From HGM10836 sp045580645 (GTDB taxonomy: Bacteria; Bacillota_I; Bacilli_A; RF39; UBA660), in contig JAZNOG010000005.1 of assembly GCA_045580645.1 (NCBI GenBank), positions 1 through 5,776 of the forward strand: DNA of 5,776 nt, given 5' to 3'. The notes beneath the pieces are model-generated. The model made no database searches, was not told the origin of the DNA, and was given only the letters and a program-made list of their open reading frames with translations. Made by a program: the position numbers and the translations under genes. Of this stretch, positions 1-5,419 are shown piece by piece; position 1 is the first letter of the stretch, and each line of letters begins with the position of its first letter.

Positions 1-12
1 AAAAAATAGTCA

Positions 13-42
13 TTTGCATATATCTATGTAATAGTTTATATT
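13..42 (+). promoter_or_regulatory. candidate promoter of the Rpn-family nuclease gene
   Basis: A -10-like TATATT lies at 37-42. A poor -35 (TTTGCA, 13-18, four of six matches) lies 18 bases upstream. Transcription would begin near 49, just before the Shine-Dalgarno site, which would leave the upstream TTG codon at 41 outside the message. In DNA this A+T-rich such boxes arise easily by chance, so this is a weak call. Confidence 0.35.
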
Positions 43-50
43 GTCTTTTG

Positions 51-59
51 AAAGGAGAG
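51..59 (+). promoter_or_regulatory. Shine-Dalgarno site fixing the start at 65
   Basis: AAAGGAGAG is a near-perfect Shine-Dalgarno sequence ending five bases before the ATG at 65. The longest open frame begins at a TTG at 41, which has no ribosome site in front of it and places this motif inside the coding region. The ATG at 65 is therefore the better start and removes eight residues from the longest reading. Confidence 0.85.
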
Positions 60-64
60 AACAA

Positions 65-1096
65 ATGATAAATGTAAAAGAAAAATCACTATTTTCTAAG
101 AATGTAATAACTTCTAAAAAATATGAAATGGAAGAAAAAACGAAAGATACTACTATACCTTTTTACTCTAATACGATGTTTGATGCCATGTTTAATAACA
201 CAAGTAGAATAAAATATCCAGCATATTTTATATCATTATTATTTAATCTAGATAAAGAAGAGGTTTTAAATAATATAGAATTAGTAAAAAACAAAATAAA
301 TATAGATAATATAAATGATTCTAAAAAAACAGTAGATTTTGTTTGTAAGTTAGATGATGAATATATAAATATAGAAGTAAATAACTATAATAGTATTGGA
401 GCATTAGAAAGAAATCTTTCATATATGTTTGATATCTATAAAAGCAATATGAAAAGTGGAGATAAAGAATATAATTATGAAAGAGTATATCAAGTAAACT
501 TAAATAACTTTGAATTTGAAGGACATGAAACATTTATAGAAGAATACAATATAAGAGATAAAGAAGGGAATCTACTTACAGATAAAATAAATGTAATAAA
601 CATCTATCTTCCTAAACTAAAAAATGTATGCTATAATAAGGACATAAATGAATTAGAGAGATTACTACTTTTGTTGGTAGAAACAAAAATAGAAAAATCA
701 AAAGAAATAGCGAAAGGGAATATAGTTATGGAAGAATATGTAAAAGAAGCATTAGATGCATCAAGTAATGAAGAAATAGTTGGATTATATGATAAAGAAT
801 TACATGAAGAAAGATTAAAAAATACACTTATAAGAGAAGAAAGAGAAAGAGCAAGAGAAGAAGGTATTAGACAAGGTATTGAAGAAGGTATTAAACAAGG
901 CATAGAACAAGGCATAGAACAAGGTATCGAACAAGGTATAGAACAAGGTATAGAAAAAGGTTATAGTAGTGGTAAAGAAGATGGTATTTTAGAAGAAAAG
1001 AAAATAGTGGCAAGAAATATGTTAAATAAAGGAATGACAACAAATTTGATTAGTGAAATTACTTGTTTAACAATTGAAGAAATCAACAACTTATGA
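65..1096 (+). CDS. Rpn-family PD-(D/E)XK nuclease / putative transposase (PDDEXK_2-like)
   Basis: Predicted 343-residue protein of the Rpn (recombination-promoting nuclease) family, often annotated as 'PD-(D/E)XK nuclease family transposase'. E. coli members are DNA endonucleases that promote RecA-independent recombination and have been tied to phage defence. Visible, counted from the ATG at 65: a conserved N-terminal FDAMF (D40), the nuclease core with D91 (TVDF) and E104 in IEVN, then ERN..Y and the strand YQVNLNNFEF that follows the core in relatives. Many family members have E-x-Q where this one has E-V-N; N-bearing versions seem common in low-G+C Firmicutes relatives, so activity is plausible but unproven. 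The C-terminus holds a charged linker, eight G-I-x-x units (residues 267-298), and a final segment (VARNMLNKGMTT..LISEITCLTIEEI) typical of full-length members, so the gene looks complete. It stands alone with its own promoter and terminator. Family call is firm; physiological role is inferred. Confidence 0.9.
   Translation: MINVKEKSLFSKNVITSKKYEMEEKTKDTTIPFYSNTMFDAMFNNTSRIKYPAYFISLLFNLDKEEVLNNIELVKNKINIDNINDSKKTVDFVCKLDDEYINIEVNNYNSIGALERNLSYMFDIYKSNMKSGDKEYNYERVYQVNLNNFEFEGHETFIEEYNIRDKEGNLLTDKINVINIYLPKLKNVCYNKDINELERLLLLLVETKIEKSKEIAKGNIVMEEYVKEALDASSNEEIVGLYDKELHEERLKNTLIREERERAREEGIRQGIEEGIKQGIEQGIEQGIEQGIEQGIEKGYSSGKEDGILEEKKIVARNMLNKGMTTNLISEITCLTIEEINNL
728..1096 (+). CDS. possible internal in-frame product: C-terminal domain of the Rpn protein
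   Basis: An in-frame ATG (residue 222 of the parent) lies nine bases after AAAGGG at 713-718, a usable Shine-Dalgarno sequence inside the gene. Translation from it would give a 122-residue protein with the helical C-terminal domain and the G-I-x-x repeats but none of the nuclease core. Small C-terminal products made by internal initiation have been reported for E. coli Rpn proteins, where they counteract the full-length toxin. Here the placement is seen in the sequence, while expression and function are inferred. A purine-rich stretch in a Lys/Glu-rich gene can look like a ribosome site by chance. Confidence 0.3.
   Translation: MEEYVKEALDASSNEEIVGLYDKELHEERLKNTLIREERERAREEGIRQGIEEGIKQGIEQGIEQGIEQGIEQGIEKGYSSGKEDGILEEKKIVARNMLNKGMTTNLISEITCLTIEEINNL
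863..958 (+). repeat. 12-base tandem repeat (eight units) coding G-I-x-x
   Basis: Eight consecutive 12-base units of the form GGTATTGAACAA, with small changes (GGT/GGC, ATT/ATA/ATC), encode GIRQ, GIEE, GIKQ, four GIEQ and GIEK. A decayed extension (GYSSGKEDGILEE) follows. The unit is a multiple of three, so gain or loss of copies changes protein length without breaking the frame. G-I-x-x repeats are a hallmark of the C-terminal region in this nuclease family and probably form a helix or coiled coil used in protein contacts. Confidence 0.95.
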
Positions 1097-1108
1097 TTTC
1101 TTTTTTTA
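1077..1108 (+). terminator. rho-independent terminator overlapping the Rpn stop codon
   Basis: AAGAAATCA at 1077-1085 pairs perfectly with TGATTTCTT at 1094-1102 around an eight-base loop, and seven T's run from 1101 to 1107. The right arm contains the TGA stop codon, so the last coding codons form the left arm. The stem is A+T-rich and therefore weak, but the T tract and the position exactly at the gene end support it. Confidence 0.65.
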
Positions 1109-1115
1109 TAAAAAG

Positions 1116-1145
1116 TTGCCTGTTTTTTCTTTGATATGATATAAT
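1116..1145 (+). promoter_or_regulatory. extended -10 promoter of the glycosyltransferase operon
   Basis: TGATATAAT at 1137-1145 is an extended -10 element with a consensus TATAAT. A partial -35, TTGCCT (1116-1121, four of six), lies 18 bases upstream. Transcription should start near 1152, leaving a short leader holding the Shine-Dalgarno GAGGG (1156-1160), seven bases before the ATG. It follows the Rpn terminator directly, so the two transcripts look separate. Confidence 0.7.
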
Positions 1146-1167
1146 ACAAAAAGAAGAGGGAAGTAGT

Positions 1168-2643
1168 ATGGATTTAATAAATAATATTTATTTTTTCAGT
1201 TTAGATATATATAAAATTTTAGGAATTATTTTATCGGTTATTGTTATTCATAAGTCTTTTTATTATGCAATTGGTTTTTTATGGACTAGAAAGTTTAAAC
1301 CTGCTAAAAATAAGCATAAGTATGCTATTTTAATTGCTGCTAGGAATGAAGAAACAGTTATTGGCAATTTAATTGATAGTATAAATAAGCAAGATTATCC
1401 AAAAGAACTTTTGACAGTTTTTGTAGTGGCAGATAATTGTACTGATAAAACAAAAGAAAAGGCAATAGAAAAGGGCGCTATTTGTTATGAAAGATTTGAT
1501 GATGCCCATAGAACTAAAGGATTTGCATTAGAATATTTACTTGATAGAATTGAAGAAGATTATGGAAGAAGTTCTTTTGAAGGATATTTTATTTTTGATG
1601 CAGATAATTTATTGAATACTAATTATATAACTAAAATGAATGATGCTTTTGACGAAGGATGTAAAATAATTACTTCATATCGTAATACTAAAAATTTTGA
1701 TGAAAACTGGATAGCTTCCACTTATGCACTTCACTGGCTTAGATCAATTAGGGCTAATCATAGAGCTAGAAGCGTGCTTCGTTTGGCAACTAATATTCAA
1801 GGAACTGGTTTTTTATTTGCTAGTGAAATAGTAAAAAATGGTTGGCATTATACATCTCTTACAGAAGATAGGGCATTAACTGCAGATGTAGTAGCGCAAG
1901 GTTATCAAATAACTTATCAAGATGAAGCTATGTTCTATGATGAACAACCAATAAGCTTGAAAGTTGCTTTAAGACAACGTTTAAGATGGAGCAAAGGACA
2001 TTTGATGGCTTTTAGTGAATCTGGTCCTAAGTTGTTTTTAAATATTTTCTTTGGTAAATTATTTATTGAGGATAATCCAAATAAAAGAGGCAAGGCAACT
2101 AATGCAAAAGAATTTTTTTTAAACTTAGTTGAATCTATTAGACATCGTTTTGCATCATTTGATACTTTAGTACAACTTACTCCAATTGTTTTAATAAATC
2201 TAATTAGATGGTTAATTGTCTATGTAATAATTTTCTCTATTTACAGTGGTTATAATGGATTAGAAAATTTTCCATTATTTAGTGGTTCTAATTATTTATC
2301 TAAAGCATTTGCATTTATCTTTAATGATAAATTGTTTAATGTTAATCCAGGATTTTTTGCTTTTATAGTTAGTTTATTTGTAACTATTTTATCAAGAATA
2401 ATTTATAGATTAAGTAGATACTTACTAAATTGCTGGACTGCTATATATGTTATGATAGTGGAAAAAGATAGAATAAAGAAAATGAAGTTTAAAGATAAAA
2501 TTTTATTTACATTAACTTGGCCTACATTTGATATTATTGGTAGATGGACTATTTATTTTGCTATTTTTATGAAGGTAACATGGAAACCAATTCCTCATAA
2601 TAGTAAAGTAACTATTGATGATATAAAGGGGGCAAGTGCATGA
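1168..2643 (+). CDS. membrane-bound processive family 2 glycosyltransferase
   Basis: A 491-residue integral membrane glycosyltransferase of the GT2 (GT-A fold) class, resembling cellulose-synthase/poly-GlcNAc-synthase-like enzymes that polymerise a sugar from a nucleotide-sugar donor and extrude it. Order: an N-terminal membrane segment (about 15-38); the cytoplasmic domain with IAARNE (56-61) and VVADNCTD (86-93) for nucleotide binding; FDADN holding the metal-binding DxD (D144, D146); TED with the presumed catalytic acidic pair (233-234); and QRLRW (270-274), the QxxRW motif of processive members. After it come hydrophobic segments at about 334-360, 393-413 and 446-470, typical of the translocating channel. 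All key residues are present and length is normal. Start ATG has a good Shine-Dalgarno site. It overlaps the next small membrane gene by four bases, so they are probably co-translated. Sugar and polymer cannot be deduced; a glycolipid-forming or single-addition enzyme is possible, but QxxRW favours a polymerase. Confidence 0.92.
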   Translation: MDLINNIYFFSLDIYKILGIILSVIVIHKSFYYAIGFLWTRKFKPAKNKHKYAILIAARNEETVIGNLIDSINKQDYPKELLTVFVVADNCTDKTKEKAIEKGAICYERFDDAHRTKGFALEYLLDRIEEDYGRSSFEGYFIFDADNLLNTNYITKMNDAFDEGCKIITSYRNTKNFDENWIASTYALHWLRSIRANHRARSVLRLATNIQGTGFLFASEIVKNGWHYTSLTEDRALTADVVAQGYQITYQDEAMFYDEQPISLKVALRQRLRWSKGHLMAFSESGPKLFLNIFFGKLFIEDNPNKRGKATNAKEFFLNLVESIRHRFASFDTLVQLTPIVLINLIRWLIVYVIIFSIYSGYNGLENFPLFSGSNYLSKAFAFIFNDKLFNVNPGFFAFIVSLFVTILSRIIYRLSRYLLNCWTAIYVMIVEKDRIKKMKFKDKILFTLTWPTFDIIGRWTIYFAIFMKVTWKPIPHNSKVTIDDIKGASA

Positions 2644-2834
2644 AAGAATATATAGATCAAATATATAATGAATCTTTAGGAAAACAAATATATCTTCCAA
2701 TTAAAAAATATATTGATGAAAATATAAAAAACAGAAATTTAAATAAAATATTAAATATAATCTTAAAAATAGTTTGGACTATAGTTGCCTTTTCTTTAGC
2801 ATTTTTGCTTTTTTATGTAACATTCCCATTATAA
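2640..2834 (+). CDS. small single-span membrane protein coupled to the glycosyltransferase
   Basis: A 64-residue protein of unknown family. Residues 1-38 are charged and rich in Lys, Asn and Ile, and residues about 40-62 form one strongly hydrophobic segment ending right at the C-terminus (..FYVTFPL), so it is likely tail-anchored with its N-terminus in the cytoplasm. Its ATG overlaps the glycosyltransferase stop in an ATGA, and AAAGGGGG (2625-2632), seven bases upstream, gives a strong ribosome site inside the preceding gene. The tight coupling suggests a partner subunit or stabiliser of the polymerase; small accessory membrane subunits are known for other polysaccharide synthases, but no homology to any is visible. 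Tight overlap, strong ribosome site and sensible topology make it a real gene; the function is inferred from position only. Confidence 0.75.
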   Translation: MKEYIDQIYNESLGKQIYLPIKKYIDENIKNRNLNKILNIILKIVWTIVAFSLAFLLFYVTFPL

Positions 2835-3203
2835 ATTTTCAGATATATCTATATTATCATTTAACCTATCTTTTATTCTAAAATATAGTAAAAGTGATAG
2901 ACCTATGACTACTAAAATGCTTCCTATTAATCTAGTTTCAAAGAGGGAAGTATTTTTATTTTGTTTTATCTTGTTTTGTAAATCTTTATAATTTAAATAA
3001 CAAAAGTATATGTAGATAAGTAATGTAGTAAATAATGTAAAAATAGAAATTTCTTTTGCTTTAAGTAAGTATTCTTTGTTATTTTCAAATAAATACTGTT
3101 TTTCAAATTCATCAGCTTGAAAGTTAAATAAGTTTAAAATAATAAAAAGAAAGAGTATTTCTTCATCAATAATTATACTATTTAATCTACTATCTGTTTC
3201 CAT
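2829..3203 (-). CDS. two-span membrane protein of unknown function
   Basis: A 124-residue protein on the reverse strand, not assignable to a named family. It has an acidic, moderately hydrophobic N-terminal helix (about 14-28, EEILFLFIILNLFNFQ), a charged stretch with FEKQYLF and KEYLLKAKE (33-51), and two clear membrane spans at about 52-71 and 91-109. A Lys/Asn-rich loop separates the spans, and the tail is acidic. The second span has an RLIGSILVVIGL pattern that I believe recurs in small membrane proteins of A+T-rich gut Firmicutes. The ATG at 3203 is the only usable start, because an in-frame TAA (3231-3233) lies just upstream with no other start between. No Shine-Dalgarno sequence precedes it, unlike every other gene here. 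It converges with the small gene at 2640-2834 and diverges from the gene at 3293. It may be weakly or unconventionally translated. Confidence 0.7.
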   Translation of the reverse strand: METDSRLNSIIIDEEILFLFIILNLFNFQADEFEKQYLFENNKEYLLKAKEISIFTLFTTLLIYIYFCYLNYKDLQNKIKQNKNTSLFETRLIGSILVVIGLSLLLYFRIKDRLNDNIDISENL

Positions 3204-3237
3204 ATTAAATGATATGATAAATATAAAACATTATTTC

Positions 3238-3266
3238 TTTACTTTTTTACTATTTTTTGATATATT
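3238..3266 (+). promoter_or_regulatory. extended -10 promoter of the 661-residue gene
   Basis: TGATATATT at 3258-3266 gives an extended -10 with five of six consensus bases. TTTACT (3238-3243, four of six) sits 17 bases upstream. Transcription would begin near 3273, followed by the Shine-Dalgarno AAAGGGTG (3278-3285), seven bases before the ATG at 3293. The 89-base spacer also has to hold the promoter of the divergent membrane gene, for which I see no convincing boxes. Confidence 0.6.
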
Positions 3267-3292
3267 AAAAGACATTTAAAGGGTGTGTTTTT

Positions 3293-5278
3293 ATGCATAA
3301 ATTAACGTTTTTAGAATATGATCAAATATGGAAAAAAAATAGACTTGAAATATTTAAAAAAATAGATGCAAAAGCTGTAATAACAGATTTTGCAATTGTT
3401 TTAGGGGGCACTTTCTTTGAAAGTTATAAAGATGAAATACCCTTTTCAAATGAAAAAAAAGGCTATTACTGGACAAAAACAGGTTATAGAGAATCTTCCG
3501 TGTGGATTATTTCTAACGTTGGTCTTAGAAAATACTTGCCTACCGATTGGCGCTCTGTTGGCTGTCGCCTAGTTTTAAAGTTTTCAAATATTGATTCAAT
3601 GATTTCTAATAAGGTAAATAATAGATTGGATGATGGAATATTAGAAGTTGAATATGGATATTATCCAAGAAGTGCAGCTTCTAAAGAAATTCAAAATAAT
3701 TTAGAAGATTTATTTAATCGTAATTTATTACATAAAACAAATTTTACTTTTACTGTTAATAGGAGAACTAATGATAATCCAATTAATCCAGAAGAATGTA
3801 AAGTATATGAATATAATAAAAAAATGTATATTAGAGTTCAACCAGATTTTTATGGTTCATCTATACAAACTTTATCCAACGGAGAAACTTATAATGATAA
3901 AGATTTTGTATGGGTAGAAGTTGAACCTGTAAAATGGCTTGTCGATGAAAAAGAAAAAATGATGATAACAAAAGAAATAATATTTTCAGGTATTCCATTT
4001 AATAGAAAAACTAATTTTAAGACAAGAAATTTTTATTTTACAGATATAAAGAAATTTATGGATAAATATATATCTAAAGAAATTTTTGAAATAGATATAA
4101 ATAAATTAAAACAAAAACAATTTTCAAATGGTGATAAAGATTATACAGAAGAACAAAAATTAATTAATAAAATACTTGTTTCGATAAATGAATTAAGTTT
4201 TAATGAACAAGCAATATATAAACAAGAATTAGATAAAATTTTAAAAGAATATGAAACAGTAGAAGAACAGTTAAGCCCAGTATTTGAAGAAAATTTATCA
4301 TTTTATTTTAAAGATGCCTCTATTGTAAGTGCCAAGGTAAAGTTATTATCTGGTTTAGATTTATTACTTTTTGAATTAACATCAAAAACAGGTAAACTTA
4401 TTAAAAAAATAAATAGTTCAATTAAATATATTAATGATTTGGATTATAAAGAAGAAGTATTTACTAGTGTTATTTCATTTTTGAAAGTATTAGACAAACT
4501 AGATGATAAAACAAAAAATATTTTTAAAACAAGGTTGTTAGATATTTTAACTAGTTATTTAGGGAAATCAAAAAAAATGTTAGATAGAAAAATAGAACTT
4601 ACCACTGATAATGAAATAAATTTAGAATTAGATTTGGAACTTGAAATATCAAAATTATATGATGAATTACTTGTTTATGTCAAAAAAAATTTAACTGTTA
4701 TAAGTGAACTATTAAATATCAAAAATATTGAAAATGAAGAATGTGATTCTTTATTAAGACAAAAGTATTTATGTATTAAGGAAATTAATGTTGAAGGATT
4801 CTTGGATAAATTTAATGAAATGTTGGATGAATATAAACAAAAGTTATCTAAAGAAGAAAATATAAAGGAAGTTATAGAAAGTTTTTATAATAAAGTTGAT
4901 GCAATTATAAGTATAATGAAAATAATATTGATTAAGAAAAATATTAAAAATATAGAAAATTATGAGGAAGTAGTAGAAGTAGAAAACAATTTTCATTCTT
5001 TTGACATAAGTTATTATTTAGGTATTCAAAGTTTTATTGAAGATATGATGAATTATATTTATAAAGAACAGTTAGATAGTTTAATTGATAAAGATAAACA
5101 CAAAATATTAAATGCTTTAGATAAAACGATATTAGAATGTAATGAAATTATAGAAAGCAATAGGGACGCTAAAGAAAAGTTTGAGTTAATTGGTATGAAA
5201 GTTTTTAATTATCAAAGATTTGTGAATGAAGTTATTGATTATAGCAAATCAAAAGCAAAGTATGTTGTAAGAACATAA
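3293..5278 (+). CDS. large protein with DUF6273/SUMF1-like N-terminal region and helical C-terminus; candidate diversified protein
   Basis: A 661-residue protein I cannot assign to a characterised family. No signal peptide or membrane span is evident, so it is probably cytoplasmic. Residues 58-64 (YYWTKTG) and 90-97 (GCRLVLKF) resemble the closing part of DUF6273/formylglycine-enzyme-like domains, which typically read YWLRS...GVRPVL. Residues 117-126 (LEVEYGYYPR) resemble the opening (..FG.YPQ), and 210-237 (VEPVKWLVDE..IIFSGIPFN) plus 251-260 (DIKKFMDKYI) its IxWxVL..LLIS and xIRxWLN parts. The pieces are thus in permuted order. I recall many-copy relatives in gut Firmicutes with the same opening (LEYD..., a GGxF stretch, YYWTKT). 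From about 270 to the end the protein is Lys/Glu/Leu-rich helix, with a weak internal duplication (291-320 and 393-422). Codons 67-92 differ strikingly in base composition. The start is set by the Shine-Dalgarno AAAGGGTG, and the gene ends just before a terminator. Binding of a ligand or partner by the N-terminal domain is inference. Confidence 0.85.
   Translation: MHKLTFLEYDQIWKKNRLEIFKKIDAKAVITDFAIVLGGTFFESYKDEIPFSNEKKGYYWTKTGYRESSVWIISNVGLRKYLPTDWRSVGCRLVLKFSNIDSMISNKVNNRLDDGILEVEYGYYPRSAASKEIQNNLEDLFNRNLLHKTNFTFTVNRRTNDNPINPEECKVYEYNKKMYIRVQPDFYGSSIQTLSNGETYNDKDFVWVEVEPVKWLVDEKEKMMITKEIIFSGIPFNRKTNFKTRNFYFTDIKKFMDKYISKEIFEIDINKLKQKQFSNGDKDYTEEQKLINKILVSINELSFNEQAIYKQELDKILKEYETVEEQLSPVFEENLSFYFKDASIVSAKVKLLSGLDLLLFELTSKTGKLIKKINSSIKYINDLDYKEEVFTSVISFLKVLDKLDDKTKNIFKTRLLDILTSYLGKSKKMLDRKIELTTDNEINLELDLELEISKLYDELLVYVKKNLTVISELLNIKNIENEECDSLLRQKYLCIKEINVEGFLDKFNEMLDEYKQKLSKEENIKEVIESFYNKVDAIISIMKIILIKKNIKNIENYEEVVEVENNFHSFDISYYLGIQSFIEDMMNYIYKEQLDSLIDKDKHKILNALDKTILECNEIIESNRDAKEKFELIGMKVFNYQRFVNEVIDYSKSKAKYVVRT
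3491..3571 (+). other. G+C-rich, NNY-codon patch resembling a DGR variable region
   Basis: By count, 37 of 80 bases at 3491-3570 are G or C, against 22 of 80 just upstream and 18 of 80 further downstream (3581-3660). Nineteen of the 26 codons for residues 67-92 end in T or C, and both CGC arginine codons of the window's genes lie here. The patch is flanked by conserved-looking YYWTKTG and GCRLVLKF segments. Adenine-directed mutagenesis of AAY codons, as in diversity-generating retroelements, would produce exactly NNY codons and higher G+C in an A+T-rich gene. No template repeat or reverse transcriptase is seen here, so the composition is observed and the mechanism is inferred. Confidence 0.45.
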
Positions 5279-5282
5279 ATAT

Positions 5283-5308
5283 AAAGTGGGGATTTTCTCC
5301 ATTTTTTC
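5283..5308 (+). terminator. rho-independent terminator after the 661-residue gene
   Basis: TGGGGA (5287-5292) pairs with TCTCCA (5296-5301) through one G-T pair around a three-base loop. The stem can be extended by A-T pairs from 5283, and six T's follow at 5302-5307. It begins five bases after the TAA stop at 5276-5278, and it separates this gene from the next, which has its own strong promoter. Confidence 0.85.
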
Positions 5309-5361
5309 TTATAATTTTTTAATTATTACAAAAACACACTATTGAAAAAACGAACGAACAA

Positions 5362-5390
5362 TTGACTTTTTTAGTTTTTTGTGATATAAT
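5362..5390 (+). promoter_or_regulatory. near-consensus promoter of the last gene
   Basis: TTGACT (5362-5367, five of six) and TATAAT (5385-5390, perfect) are separated by exactly 17 bases, and a TG one base before the -10 makes it extended as well. This is the best housekeeping-type promoter of the window and predicts strong constitutive expression from about 5397. A short direct repeat, CGAACGAAC (5351-5359), lies just upstream of the -35. Confidence 0.88.
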
Positions 5391-5419
5391 TAGCACACAT
5401 ATAAAAAGGGGGATTTTGT

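Noticed and set aside
631..915. Reverse-strand open frame opposite the Rpn gene
   Set aside because: It is the antisense shadow of the Glu/Lys- and repeat-rich region, giving a Ser/Ile/Pro-repetitive protein without a ribosome site.
1..1150. Rpn gene as part of a complete insertion sequence
   Set aside because: I see no terminal inverted repeats or target-site duplication around it, and Rpn-family genes are usually not flanked by such ends despite the 'transposase' label.
2512..2700. Reverse-strand open frame across the glycosyltransferase end
   Set aside because: It lies antisense to two well-supported genes, has no ribosome site, and its composition is unlike a real protein of this genome.
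2798..2814. AGCA-TTTT-TGCT followed by T's as a terminator
   Set aside because: The stem has only four base pairs and lies within the membrane-span codons of the small gene, before its stop.
3332..3460. Two runs of eight A's early in the 661-residue gene (3332-3339 and 3453-3460), and T8 at 2113-2120 in the glycosyltransferase, as phase-variation tracts
   Set aside because: Runs of this length are expected in Lys- and Phe-rich codons of an A+T-rich genome; nothing else points to switching.
5311..5326. ATAATT-TTTT-AATTAT inverted repeat after the terminator
   Set aside because: It is purely A+T with low stability and likely chance in this composition; the hairpin at 5283-5308 already explains termination.
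5279..5419. Search for a DGR template repeat in the spacer after the candidate variable gene
   Set aside because: The 141 bases hold a terminator, a promoter and A/T runs, with no resemblance to bases 3464-3583.
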